Assembly (NCBI GenBank): GCA_977006965.1
Contig: OZ345379.1
Location: forward strand, 1,550,001-1,614,000
Source of the DNA: Phymatolithon calcareum
Lineage: Eukaryota; Rhodophyta; Florideophyceae; Hapalidiales
DNA: 64,000 bases
Direction of reading: 5' to 3'
Shown here: positions 20,672 to 31,144 of the stretch, in pieces
How positions within the stretch are numbered: position 1 is the first letter of the stretch
Layout: the number at the start of each line of letters is the position of its first letter
Notes under the pieces: model-generated
What the model was told of the DNA's origin: nothing
What the model saw: only the letters and a program-made list of their open reading frames with translations
Database searches by the model: none
Made by a program: the position numbers and the translations under genes

Positions 20672-21924
20672 CTAGTGTCTATGTGACGGGAATTTTCCCT
20701 CAATTGAGGGAATGAGAATCATTTATTTTTTGCCAACGAAAGCTACTCATTATGAGGCTCATCAAACGCATCAAGCTCATGGATGTGTTCAACATGCTTA
20801 GCAAAACAGTTTCTACCAGTTGAAGTGCCACCTATGTGATTGCGGCGCCAGCAAGTCCATAACATGATGAGAACACGAGGGTTAATTCCTTGACTTGTCA
20901 GACTTTGCAGTTGTTTTGAACCGCTAAAGTAGTCATCATGCCACTTGTGGCTTACTTTCCATCTTCGGGGCAGTTAAGTGGGTTTCAATACCGCCCTTGG
21001 AGCAAAGAACATCGATGAATATTGCGCGAATCCGGGAGGACATGGCGCATTGTACCAGAGTATAGGACCACAAGACGACGCAGTACAACTGTATTATGGG
21101 CACTTTCACCTTCTAAACCGTTTTGCTTCTCGCCCTCTGCCGTGGTCCCCAGCTCAAGATGTAGCATTATCTCACGTCTTCCTTAGGCTGAATTCTGTAA
21201 CTCGTAACATTTCTCTGGTTTACGGTGGATGGCGATGTACTGAAGGAGGCCGTTTTCAATCCAATGGCCTCCGTTGCCATGCCAAAGAGATATGAACTTG
21301 TCAAAGCAAACCAGGTCTAACAGAAACACAGTGGGTTTTTTGTGATCATTAATAGCATCGACAAAATCCTGAACGAGCGCCTACCGATACTGTACGGACA
21401 ACATAGTGCCTTGTTCACTTGGTTACACGGTAAATGTGACGCACCGGAGGTACTCGGAGAACCTGGCTGTGGTCATCCCACTGTTTGAAAATGAAGGAGC
21501 GAGGATATACTTGTTCCCCATGGAAGCCCAACTCATGAGGACGAGTATTCCGAATATCTTAGCCTCCATTGTTCCTATTCGTTTCAGCGTAGCGGATGCC
21601 AAAGCAAGAATTGTTCGCAGGTGCACTAGGCGAAACATCGTCATGAAGGAATCGTACGGTGTGTGGAACCCGATGCCACCATTCTCGGATATAAGCACTG
21701 GACCAGCTACTCTTCTTTACCAGTGCCTTTTACGAGGACATGGAATAGAAAAACAAAGGATAAGAATTGCGAGCTCGAATCGCCGCTGAGCGCATAGAGG
21801 ACTCTAAGCTTTTTCCACATCCGTCCGATGTGGGTTTTTGCAGCTAGGGCCACGATATACAAGATTGCGAGAAGCATATATGAATGTTATACTATGCTAC
21901 AAGGCTGTAGAAACCGAAACGCAT

Positions 21925-22868
21925 CTCCCTTACAGTCTAGAGGGGGGGGAAATTGTATGTTTTTATTTTACAAGCCCTCAACGCCGGTATTCACCAACAA
22001 CAGAGCAGCTTGGGTCTCAGTAACTACCCTGTGTAACAATTATGTTCCCAAGTCACAATTGCTGCACTCATCTCCATCATCTCCAACTCTAGTATCCATC
22101 ACTTGCTACGTTCTTCTTCTTCGCAGTAAAAATTGCCGAGTAGGGCAAACCTCCGCAGTCGGAGGTCTTCTCGGCGCGCTCGAATAACTTCCGGGGGGCT
22201 AATAAAGGGAAGCCCTCTCGGGGGGCAACTTCTGGGGGCTCTTAACATCAGGGGGTGTGCTCTTCAACGAGAGCTCGCTCGGGGGGACAGCTAAAGGTAG
22301 GCGCTCTTCAACGAGTGCTCTTTCGGGGGGACAACTTCGGGAGGCTCTTCAACGAGGCCTCGCTCTCGCTCGCGGGGGCAACTTGGAGGGTGGCGTTCGT
22401 CAACGGAGCTCGCTCGGGGGGACAACTTCGGAGGGCGTTCAACGGAAGCCCACTCGGGGGGACATCTTGCGCGGCTCCAAAAACGGAACCTCGCTCGGGG
22501 GGACAACTTCGGTGGGGACTATCGGCGCGGGTTCCGATTTCCGCGTCGGCGACAACTAGTCGTGCACCGGGTATGATATCGATGGTTTCATACATTCAGC
22601 ACGTAGCACGATTTCGGATATTTCGCGTCGGTTCGCAGAGTGTTTCTGGGTCAGCACTCTTGACTTGGTCTTCAGCGGGGCAGCGTTCTTCATCGCGACA
22701 ACCGATTTCGGCGGAGAAGCCGCCAAAATGCGCGCATTCTTCACCGCATTCGTCGTGGTCACAAATACCGGCGCGGGCTATCCGCCCGCGCCGGAATTCT
22801 TCAGTTTCGTATCTCGTGGACCGTTCGGTCCGGTTCAGTTCTTCACTCGCTTCCTCCCTTACAGTCTA
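21925..22868 (-). mobile_element. LINE-C nested in LINE-B, 15-bp TSD
   Basis: The exact TSD CTCCCTTACAGTCTA lies at 21925-21939 and 22854-22868. The 914-bp insert is on the minus strand and ends GGGCTTGTAAAATAAAAAC, then ATACAATTT and eight Cs. It is the longest LINE-C copy here, and its upstream two thirds are GC-rich with a minisatellite. Confidence 0.9.
22190..22520. repeat. G-run minisatellite in LINE-C
   Basis: At least seven irregular units of about 40-60 bp share CTCGGGGGGACAACTTC and a CTCTTCAACGA-type segment. Each has a run of five or six G on the plus strand. Frames on both strands stay open through it; on the minus strand the units encode repeats of SCPPERAPL type. Confidence 0.8.
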
Positions 22869-23798
22869 AAGAGTGTTACTGAGAGCGTTTAATAAATACT
22901 ACTAAAAAAAAAATTCTCGGATATAACTTCTCCGTTTATAGTGCGAACGTTCCAGAACTGACGCGGAATCCTTCCCCCAACTGGACATAGAACTTGGCGC
23001 TCGAACCGTGGCACTTCATGAGCAAATATACTCTGCGCACAGTCTCGTGCAATGATATCAAGCTCCTCTTGCGATTATTTTCCCAAGAACCATTCAGGTT
23101 GTAGGCGAGAGAGCCCGCAAGAGGGCGTTCAGAGCTCCTGTTGACTGTATGGTAAGTTTGTGCTGCCTTCTGTCGAGAGTGTGGTTCATACTGAACGAGG
23201 AACTCGGCGTTTGGCGAAGAAGATGTTCGACCGCGAGTACTGTAAGCCGGCGTTCGAGGTACAGAATTTTGCCTGCTGGGACTCGATACAACCATTCGAG
23301 AGGAATGAGCGCCTTCGTCAGCCTTCCCTGCCTTGACGTTAACAATCTTGATAGTCTTAATCTTTGTCTTCCCATTGGTTTCTGAACAAGGACCCATGTC
23401 AAGCGAAGAGACGTGCTCGAGCGACCCTGATTTCATCAACGTGCACCTCTTGAACAGTGCCGTTCACCTTTTTTGACTTGTAAAACGCTCCGTATAGTCG
23501 GCAGCACTCTGCGAGACTTGTCAATGATGTTGTTTTGGTGTGTACGGCTGCACTGACCACTCGGCGCGGGTCTTTTTCTCGAGGCATGGCAGATGTGTTT
23601 TTTCTGAGTGACCAACAGATTTTCGTTCCTACCGGCGAACGACGCGGTTTTAAGATAGTAAAAGGGGTACTCCCCACCAAGAACAAAAGGTCAGCTTTCC
23701 GAATCTGGCGCTAAAAAACTGTTCCGCATTCTTTTTACAAACGTTTTTGAGCTTTTAAATCCACCCTCAATTGAGGGTGTTCGTCACATAGACACTAG

Positions 23799-24400
23799 AT
23801 GTTGAAAAACTAAATTTGTAGCTCAGATATCCTGCATTAAAAGAAAGATGTCCTGCGATTGGATCGCGCCTCTGGGCATTCATAGAGAAAGCGCAAGTTA
23901 ACACAACACGATACAATGATCGAAACGGACTATTTCGAGCTCTGGAAAAGAGCCCACCGCCTTGTATCGCTTTTACAATTCGAGCGTCTTTCTCCAACAA
24001 GTCAGCGGGCATTGGATATGTGACTGCTTCTCAGCGAAAATGATCAAAAGTGGCCTGTGAATAGTGCGGGGAGAAAAGCGGTCTACTCGCTGCCGAAAAC
24101 AGATTATTCTCATCCGATAAGCTTGTACATGCCGATATTGTTGCATGAGCAGGCAGCGGTCGCCTCATTGACGCTCCCAGTGATAGTCGCTGGAGCAAAA
24201 TTTGAGGGAGGATAGGCCAGATTCATTCCTGATGACATTTCCCAGCTCCTACTAAAAGTACACAACCGGAAGAAGATCCACACACAATGAACTTAGATCA
24301 TCGCTTTGCTTAGCAATGACGATGATAGTGAAATTTGCTATCGTTCAGCTATCATGGCTCAGATTTGCTCTTAGGTAGGCAAGGGATTAAATACGAAATT
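23799..24400. other. Flank of inverted-repeat element, no gene recognised
   Basis: Begins ATGTTGAAAAAC, which matches the reverse complement of the bases left of copy 2 (51700-51745). Nothing else is identified. Confidence 0.45.
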
Positions 24401-24770
24401 GCGGAATGGATTGGATTGGATTTCTATTTAATTGAAGCTCCCTTTGTCAATTATCATTGCACCTGAGAGACTATTCGTTGCGCTACAATCTTTCGCTTAC
24501 GTTCTCATTTAAGTAGTTGATTTCGGACCTTTTCTTCGGACAGTATCAACTGCCATTTCCAGCTTCTCTTTTTGAATATCGGAAAGTCGTTGTTTGGGCA
24601 TTAAGTTTGAAGTATCCTTGAGAGCTTCATCTAGTTCGGAATCTTCGTTTCTTGCTTGCTCTTGCCAGGAGTATGGGAAGCGGTGAAATAACCACTGCAC
24701 GCAAAGAAGCCTGTGCTTCGCTTTTCTGAGGGTGAAAAATGGTGTTAGCTCGTTCATGATGGGCTGGGGA
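24400..24770 (-). mobile_element. Probable LINE remnant
   Basis: An 82-codon minus frame (24509-24757) with a charged, Glu/Lys/Arg-rich tail is followed by GGGAGCTTCAATTAAATAGAAAT, resembling the 3' end style of LINE-A (GGGAGCTTTTAAAATAAAT). No TSD found. Confidence 0.4.
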
Positions 24771-25055
24771 GAAATTACGGAATGCTCCTGGTAAGTATCA
24801 CCATTACAATACTTATTTTGATTGCGGCAGTCTTACCAGGAAATTACGGAATGCTCCTGGTAACACTGCACACAATCAACAACCGAACACATGCTAAGGT
24901 CCCAGATAGAATGCCAGACATAAGAGTAGAGCCGCCCTAGCGAGGGCAGCACCTGAGGAAGCCCTGCCCGTATATTCGTATGACTGCGGGGCTTTAAAAA
25001 AATTGCAATAAAAAAAAACTGCACACAATCAAAATAATTATTGTAATGGTGATAC
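24771..25055. repeat. Snap-back duplication interrupted by LINE-D tail
   Basis: 24795-24824 is the reverse complement of 25026-25055 with one mismatch. A 24-bp direct repeat (24771-24794 and 24840-24863, starting GAAATTACGGAATGC) lies alongside. The retroposed LINE-D tail sits within the right-hand copy. Confidence 0.85.
24865..25032 (+). mobile_element. LINE-D 3' tail, 15-bp TSD
   Basis: The exact TSD ACTGCACACAATCAA lies at 24865-24879 and 25018-25032. The 138-bp insert resembles 15310-15399 plus 15925-15978 of the LINE-D copy (shared ATAAGAGTAGAGC and GGGGCTTT), so it is a short 5'-truncated relative of that element. Confidence 0.95.
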
Positions 25056-25998
25056 TTTGCTACTTTTCCCGGAGAGTAGTGCAGATGGGAATCCTTCGAT
25101 TGGGCCATTGTTCGCTGATCTGCATCGGCCCCATTTCTGGATCTTCAGATTGCTTCCCTCGGTGTTCGCGTTGTTGTACCGCTTACTCTTATCCGATGCT
25201 ACGAACGTCATGTCCGCCATGACGGTTACACCGTCACTCCTATCTATAACTTCTCTGTTTCTCCTTTTGGCTTTGGTTAGATTTTCGTTCCTGTCCGCTC
25301 GCGTCACCTCTCGCTATATGACTTTGCTGACCTAACGAGTACGATCTGTCACACGATACCGCACCTCGCGTCTAAATTTGCATCCCCTATGTTGTATTTC
25401 AAATAGTGTGGAATGAACAACACTGCAATGCATGCCAAATGGGTGGACTCTTTGGTACAGTTTCACAACCAGAGCTTTCAATTTTGGAGCGCGTGCTGTG
25501 GATCTTGATCAAGTTTCCATTTGTAGGTGTCTTGCATGCGATCCTATGATCATCTGAAATGGCGACCAAGCGATTGCCTTGTAGAGACGTAACGCAAGAA
25601 GCATGTCTAATTATTTACATTTTGTGTGTTCGCTCGTGCGTCCTCGTCCAATCGACAATATTCAGTCGTTTACTCACTAACATGCGAAGCTTTGTTCCCG
25701 AACATGAATTTTCGATTTAGTTCAATACTGCAGAGAAATCGATGAGTTAAAAGCAATCACATGCGGTGCATGGCGTAGGAACTAAGTGAATCCGGAAGTC
25801 CTTTTTGCAATTGCAGAATTTTTTGAAACCATTGCACTGACTGGGTAGAACCCGTAAATCGAGCAACAATGCGTCTTTATTCATGTATCATCAATCAATG
25901 CACTGGAGCTGCACGCCAAAGTGTCAGATATCGATATACTAGAGATCCTGGCATTCAATGTATCCCTTTACCAAAGTGGATAGTAACTGGGTTGCCGA
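25056..25998. other. Intergenic, no gene recognised
   Basis: No convincing gene. Short frames on both strands lack motifs. Confidence 0.45.
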
Positions 25999-26448
25999 TT
26001 AACACTTGTACTTCTTGGCAAGCTGTTTCAAAATCGGAACAGGCGCCATGCTGCAACTGATGCATGGTACCTTGATGCAAACCCTCTTGCCAAATATTTT
26101 CGTGCACTTGTCGCACAAGGCAGGCAGGTCGGAAGGCGCCACACACGGACTAGCTGCAAAGTAGACACGGATAGAAACTGCGATAGCCTGTGATTTCCCT
26201 TTTAGAGCATTGACCAGATCGGTGTCGCACTTGCAGTTGAGATAACCGTTTTGAGAATAGCAGAGGTCGTGCGTCTTGCATGCACAATCGATACTGTCAA
26301 TGCACGAGCCACCTCCATGTACTGGACCGCACCAATTGCCATATACCGGAATTCCGTCCCTCTCAGTGGTGATAAGGTCCTTTCCTGTGGGGATGCCTGT
26401 CGAAATTGCGAAGAGCAGCGAGGTGAAGATCAGGTAAACGAGAGCCAT
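25999..26448 (-). CDS. Secreted phospholipase A2-like protein 3
   Basis: 149 residues, one exon, from the ATG at 26448. A signal peptide covers about 1-18. The calcium loop is YGNWCGPVHGG, with Val replacing the usual Gly. The catalytic pair is H60-D61 in CKTHDLCY, and an Asp follows CKC (D75). The spacing to the second cysteine block is a few residues shorter than in the two genes at 7440 and 9967. The C-terminal end KKYKC is common to all three. It lies outside the tandem duplication and diverged earlier. Likely a Ca2+-dependent secreted lipase. Confidence 0.87.
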   Translation of the reverse strand: MALVYLIFTSLLFAISTGIPTGKDLITTERDGIPVYGNWCGPVHGGGSCIDSIDCACKTHDLCYSQNGYLNCKCDTDLVNALKGKSQAIAVSIRVYFAASPCVAPSDLPALCDKCTKIFGKRVCIKVPCISCSMAPVPILKQLAKKYKC

Positions 26449-26488
26449 GATGCAGTCTGTTGGAATTTCAGGAAGGAAAGAGAGATCG

Positions 26489-26495
26489 TTTTATA
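26489..26495 (-). promoter_or_regulatory. TATA box of PLA2-like gene 3
   Basis: TATAAAA on the minus strand, about 40 bp upstream of the ATG, giving a short 5' leader. Confidence 0.6.
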
Positions 26496-26698
26496 CTGTG
26501 CCGGAATATCCGGGAGTGCTAAAAAACATGAAGAACATTTTGAGTTTGATCTTCGTGCATTTATAAGACTGTCGTTACGCGAAGTCAGGTTATTTTGACT
26601 GTATGTGGAAATCTATCATGAGGATAATCTGTTCTCTCAAGTCCCTCTTGAGGCAATTGAGTACCACAAGTGTTCTACAGACAGGTAAAAATGTACAT

Positions 26699-27346
26699 AT
26701 CCCTACTATTGGAAAAAATGACCACTGTAGTGGTCATTTTCTATTTTGTGTCACAAATTCGTCCAAAATTCATTGTTGAGCCTGTAGTTCAATCTTGAGT
26801 TGCTCTATGGCAGACACGCAGAAAAGCTTTGCTTTATGCGAGAGAAAGCCATTAGTAAACTCCTCCTCTTGCATTATGCCATGTGACTCTGGGGTGCGCA
26901 TTTTCCAACCATGCGATGCGTCACCTTCTCGAGTCACTCCAGATCGTCTTCCTCTATCACGAGTTGTGCGTGGTCTTCCTCGAGATCCCCTTCCACGACT
27001 TCTCCCTCCTCGCTGAAAGCTATCAGCCATGGAGATGTTACTGCCTTCGCCAGAACAAACGGGGCTGATCGTGCGGAGTGCAGACAAAAGCTCGGGATTT
27101 CTCAATACTTTATTTTACTGCTTTTCTATTGTATTCCACTGCTCTGCACGAACATCTATCATGCATGGTTGGTATTGAGCTCTCGTATAACAAGCAGTGA
27201 TAGCAAGTTCAAGGATTGTCGATCTCCCAGCAACTAGTTGCAAATGACCACTGTAGTGTTCATTTGAGTTACGTAACCTTGTCATAAATTCGCCCCTAAA
27301 GTCCAAATGACCACTGCAGTGGTCATTTGGAATAGTAGGGATATGA
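26699..27346. mobile_element. Inverted-repeat DNA element with palindromic subterminal motifs
   Basis: The ends TCCCTACTATT (26701 inward) and its inverse (to 27344) are bordered by TA on both sides, as expected for a TA target duplication. Just inside each end is a palindrome, AAATGACCACTG(T/C)AGTGGTCATTT. A third copy lies at 27243-27266. This fits a Tc1/mariner-type nonautonomous element, though the family is not certain. Confidence 0.7.
26770..27030 (-). CDS. Short Arg/Gly-rich protein with AT-hook-like motif
   Basis: 86 residues from the ATG at 27030 (MADSFQRGG), entirely inside the inverted-repeat element. Residues 8-32 are rich in RGR/GRG and include R-G-R-P-R, an AT-hook core. The rest is a helical-looking segment ending IELQAQQ. 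It could be the N-terminal DNA-binding part of a lost transposase or a small accessory protein. The frame is open beyond the ATG up to 27105. No homologue is recognised from memory. Confidence 0.4.
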   Translation of the reverse strand: MADSFQRGGRSRGRGSRGRPRTTRDRGRRSGVTREGDASHGWKMRTPESHGIMQEEEFTNGFLSHKAKLFCVSAIEQLKIELQAQQ

Positions 27347-27349
27347 GCT

Positions 27350-28033
27350 AACACTGATATGCGACAGCACAAGTTTGCTTGGGCGCTATGCAGGCTGCGA
27401 TTTTCGATTGCTGCTTTCTCCAAAAGTGCGTCATATCGATCATTGGTGTTTCACTAGCTGAAGTGTGTACTTAGGCACTGCGCACCTAATTATCATGGAT
27501 AGGGCGAGGTGTTTTCATACAGGCCGATATTGAGCTCTTCTGCTCACTAGATTTCCATTGGCACCATCTCGGCCTTATTCGAATGTCGATAGTTGATATA
27601 GTACATATTAGAAATTGAAATCAGAATTCCTAGTTGATCTAGCTTTTTGCAAACGTGGCTACTTGAGCTACTTAGATGGAGTATAACTGACCGCTTGGCA
27701 AATTTGCCACCTATCAAAAGGACTATCACTAGTTCATATTCTTGACGTTTGATTGAGGATGCTGTGGACAATTATGGTTCAGTTGCAACTTTATCATTCA
27801 TTCTTTAAGTCTGCAGTGAGTATACTGTCTCACTGGAGCTCGTCTGCGCGTTTTGTCGCGAGACTCAATTACAGATTCGAAAGCACAGGGGCGTCAGAGT
27901 GCATCTGTGGACTCAACAATAATTGTTATTATAAAGAGGCAAGCCCTCAATTAAAAATACATCGAGCCGATTCTCCTTGTAGATGGTACCTATACTGATA
28001 GGATGAATAGGTGGATCTCCATTGGAAGGAATA
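27350..28033. other. Intergenic, no gene recognised
   Basis: Nothing identified. Confidence 0.4.
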
Positions 28034-28437
28034 AATCTGATAACCGGTGGATATATGTTGATTTATTTTAAAAGAACCCAAGACCTCGCTGTGAGTAACG
28101 GGGCAGCTTCTCAATTACTTCTAACTTTCCGCATTCTATTTTCCTAACATTTCCTTGATTCGAGTTGCTCTCCATATGAGAGTTCGAATTAGTCTTTTGC
28201 ATTCGTATTCAGTCTCTTTGTCCATCATCTTAGACCCGAGTATGCGCTGAAGTGCAATAAGCTCAATTTCAGCACCGGGTCCGAAATACTCACCGAGGAT
28301 TGATTTCCTGCACAACGGAGCTCTGTTAAAAATCAGTCTTAGGCATCTTAGCCTTGTCGCCCTGTCCCTTATTGTAACACTCCTGGCAACTTCTTCGGCT
28401 TGTTTATCGGGATTTTCACTGAGCGAATCTGATAACC
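28034..28437 (-). mobile_element. LINE-A copy A4, 12-bp TSD
   Basis: The TSD AATCTGATAACC lies at 28034-28045 and 28426-28437. The 380-bp insert encodes the C-terminal LINE-A block (RLIFNRAPLCRKS, YECKRLIRTL) and ends CTTTTAAAATAAATCAACAT then ATATCC. Confidence 0.93.
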
Positions 28438-28876
28438 AACTGAGTAAGAGAATCCGATTCAAGCTGTAGACACGCAATGATGCAATAGCACCAGAAGCTA
28501 CTGGAATAGGCGAGCTAAACTCGGATATAGGTACTACGAGCTGGAAGTACGCAATATGCATCCAGCGAATCCATGATTGGAAGTTGATCGGAAGTCTAAT
28601 TATACAGTTCCCCCCCTTAATTTTTAGTAGAGTGCCATCGCATCACCGAAGGAGAACTCGCGTCCAAGGCAAACCAACAATTTAGCTTTGAGCGCTCGCA
28701 CTAATTACAAATCTCTTCTTTTAAGCTGCCCAATTTTTTGTTCTAAAACACTTTATTTGCTTCCACGCAGAGCACCGAGTGCATGTTCGAAGATTGGCCA
28801 CAAATGTAGGTCATCTTCTGTATCTACGGGGAGGATGAAGAGGTGAGCATGGAAGTCAGATCCGGTAGAAGTACCC

Positions 28877-29095
28877 AAAAATAAACAAAGGGGATATACG
28901 TTGATTTATTTGAAAAGCTCCCAAAGCCTCAAATTGAGTAACAGGGCAGCTTCTCGCTGTTTTCGATACTCATCTCTCTACTCTCCTTCTAATATCTCCT
29001 TAATTCGAATTTCTCTTCCTGTGAGGGCCCGAGTAAGTCTTTTGCATTCATATTCCGTTTCTTGGTCCATCTTCATGGACCGCAAAATAAACAAA
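28877..29095 (-). mobile_element. LINE-A copy A5, short 3' end
   Basis: An imperfect target repeat (AAAAATAAACAAA / AAAATAAACAAA) flanks a 193-bp insert. The minus strand encodes ETEYECKRLTRAL and ends CTTTTCAAATAAATCAACGT then ATATCCCC. Confidence 0.85.
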
Positions 29096-29894
29096 CATTA
29101 ACTTGGAGAGAATTGTAGATGTGCATTAAACCTTTGAGGTGCCATGTTTCTGTATTCCTGTGGGAGAGATGAACAGTGACCACACTCTTAGTGACTGGTT
29201 TAACGTCTTTTATATATAACCGGTCTTCAAGTCGGTAAGCTCGGGACATGGTGAGTAAATCTCGGAAAGATTTTGCGTGTCCTGCTCCAAAAGGCTCAAA
29301 TCGAATAGGAGGACACAAAAAACGACACGAGTTGACTCGAGCTTCTCTGAGAAATTGCAGATATTGGAACTGATCGAATGTTATTATTTCCAAGGCCGAT
29401 GTTCTAATTCAGATTTGCGCCATAAAGGATCATCAGGCGATTAAAAAAAACGTTTGGCGTCTCTTTGGTGCGCCTTAGAAAGAGAGCATTCTTCTGACAA
29501 AGTGATTTATCGTTTACTTGCCGTTATGCGCACCGATACAGACAACCACTAACATAAGCGTTATTATTTCATCGACAGTGCACCGCCACTAGCATGCACT
29601 TTGCAGTGTGCTTGCAAAGATGTTAAGTAGTAAATCCCTCTCCGGCACGAGGAGCGAGATACGACAGAGGACCTGAAGAAATAAACATCTTTTTACGCCA
29701 ACGTCGATCACATGCCAAAGTTCACCGCAAATGTAGTTCACAGTTCTCAAATCAAAATGTCGAAACACTGCCAGATTGCTGCTCTGTAAATGTTATTCGA
29801 GAATTAATAGTAGAACTATCTTCGGATTTGATGATGATGGTCAATTTCATATTACATGCCTACTCGGAAAAGACGAAATGAATTTCATATGAAA
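29096..29894. other. Intergenic, no gene recognised
   Basis: Nothing identified. Confidence 0.4.
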
Positions 29895-30252
29895 GTGCCT
29901 AGTCCCTCCCACAGGCGCGCTGAAACCATCCTTAATCAGCTTGCCGAATAATGTTGCTCACTGGTGGAAGTGTTTTCAAGATGGTTCGGTTTATTACGAC
30001 CCTATATGCAAGGCCTGCTCAGTGGGAACCAAGGAAACCGTTGACCATCTACTCCTACGCTGTAGCGGACGGACTATATCAAGAGGCCAGACTATTGAAA
30101 GAGTTGGCACCAAAACGGTAGAGGAAATTTTCAATGAGAAACCGCTCGAAGTACTCAAATTCATGAACAATGAGGGGTTGTTTGGACATCCTCAGGCGCT
30201 AACTTAAGTTATCGTTTTCTGCAATAAAAGAAAGAAAGAATGTGCCTAGTCC
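29895..30252 (+). mobile_element. LINE-E 3' end fragment, 11-bp TSD
   Basis: The TSD GTGCCTAGTCC lies at 29895-29905 and 30242-30252. The insert encodes a CCHC-type finger (CKACSVGTKETVDH..LRC) and the tail LKFMNNEGLFGHP, matching the C-terminus of LINE-E at 50400-50596. Its 3' end is CTGCAATAAAAGAAAG. Confidence 0.93.
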
Positions 30253-30542
30253 TATAGGCATCGTTTATTACAATCAGCGCGAGTTCCCGAGGGGAGAAGG
30301 AGCATATTATCCTTGTATTCACCGTTATCTGAGCGCCGTATTAGACAGGCCTATTCGGCAAATACTCTAGACGAAGCAAAGTGATCCACGGTGCTGGTGG
30401 TATCGTAATTGGTGGTGACTCACCTCAAATTACGATGTCATCTGCTGGACTACGAACAGCGATGTCACCGACGAACGGATCCGCATATCAACGGATGGTA
30501 TCACGCGAACGGAGAAGAAGATCTTGATTGTGCACAGGAGGC

Positions 30543-31067
30543 TCAATCTTGATCATGCAGAAGGACGGTAACATGAAACAGGGACAGCGGGGACTTGAAA
30601 TTGGACTCAACCTGGGAACGGAAAACGATATCGTATTTCAGAGCTCCAGGGAGTAAGTCGGACTCTGAAACGGTTCTCCCTTTACCCGCGCCTCTATGTG
30701 CAGACTTTCGTCTTCTGCTACAGGCGAGCGCAGGTTCTTCACCGATGTGGTGGATTTGTTTGCTGAACAGGACACTTACCTTAACGGAACGAAATGACCT
30801 ACTGATGCTGATGATCTTCCGCAAACAAGGCGCTAAAAACTGCTCAAATGTAAGCTCGATAATCGAGATAGCAGGCCCTTGGTTACTCAGCTTGAAAGAG
30901 TAAGCCTGGGCTAGAACTGCTGGGATCAATTCGGTCTCGAGTTTCAGTGCCTGGAGCTCTTTGTGCAATTGTCGAACCAAAGGACAAACCCCGGAAATAG
31001 TTCGACACTTCCACGGCGTAGATCGTTCCAGATACGTATTTTCGTACGCACACAGTATTCTACGCAA
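30543..31067 (-). other. Unrecognised open frame, doubtful gene
   Basis: 174 codons with no recognisable domain. Some segments look protein-like (a Leu/Glu-rich helix near LHKELQALKLETEL). It follows the membrane-type frame at 31145-31639 on the same strand, and the two could be exons of one gene, but I cannot place splice sites with confidence. Confidence 0.2.
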
Positions 31068-31144
31068 TTCGAATAAGTTAAGATAGTAGTGTGCGCACGA
31101 AACTGTCCGAGACAGAAGCTCACTCTTCTCACTGGCGTTCTTGT

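Larger units (their letters stand above)
21681..22926 (+). mobile_element. LINE-B 3' end inserted in copy 1, 14-bp TSD
   Basis: The exact TSD ATTCTCGGATATAA lies at 21681-21694 and 22913-22926. Without the nested LINE-C it is about 290 bp. The coding end (ALDQLLFFTSAFYEDME) matches the C-terminus of LINE-B at 16581. The 3' end is GTTACTGAGAGCGTTTAATA and an A run. Confidence 0.93.
20950..23690 (-). pseudogene. Decayed element protein (possible transposase), interrupted
   Basis: Several minus-strand frames (23399-23686, 22936-23439, 21423-21698) have counterparts at 53334-53540, 52797-53226 and 52458-52679. Shared peptide blocks include SAMPREKDPRRVV, KVNGTVQEV and FSEYLRCVTFTV. Conservation of peptides across two broken copies indicates an ancestral coding gene. 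No DDE or other catalytic motif is certain. Confidence 0.45.
20672..23798. mobile_element. Inverted-repeat DNA element, copy 1
   Basis: The ends are inverted: CTAGTGTCTATGTGAC inward from 20672, and the same inward from 23798 on the other strand. Each is followed by a palindrome, CCCTCAATTGAGGG. The inner sequence matches 51746-54108 in the same orientation. Apart from the LINE-B insertion (21681-22926), about 1.9 kb is core. Broken minus-strand frames at 23690-20950 (for example AMPREKDPRRVV and FSNSGMTTARFSEYL) are shared with copy 2 and probably derive from a transposase or other element protein. I cannot name the superfamily. A CTAG at each edge may be a 4-bp target duplication. Confidence 0.8.

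Noticed and set aside
22180-22520. Spaced repeats as a CRISPR array
   Set aside because: Unit and spacer lengths are irregular, spacers are related to each other, and the genome is eukaryotic.
22255-22869. 204-codon plus frame across the G-run minisatellite
   Set aside because: The retroelement carrying it lies on the minus strand. Several frames are open here because the repeats are GC-rich, so this one is probably a shadow.
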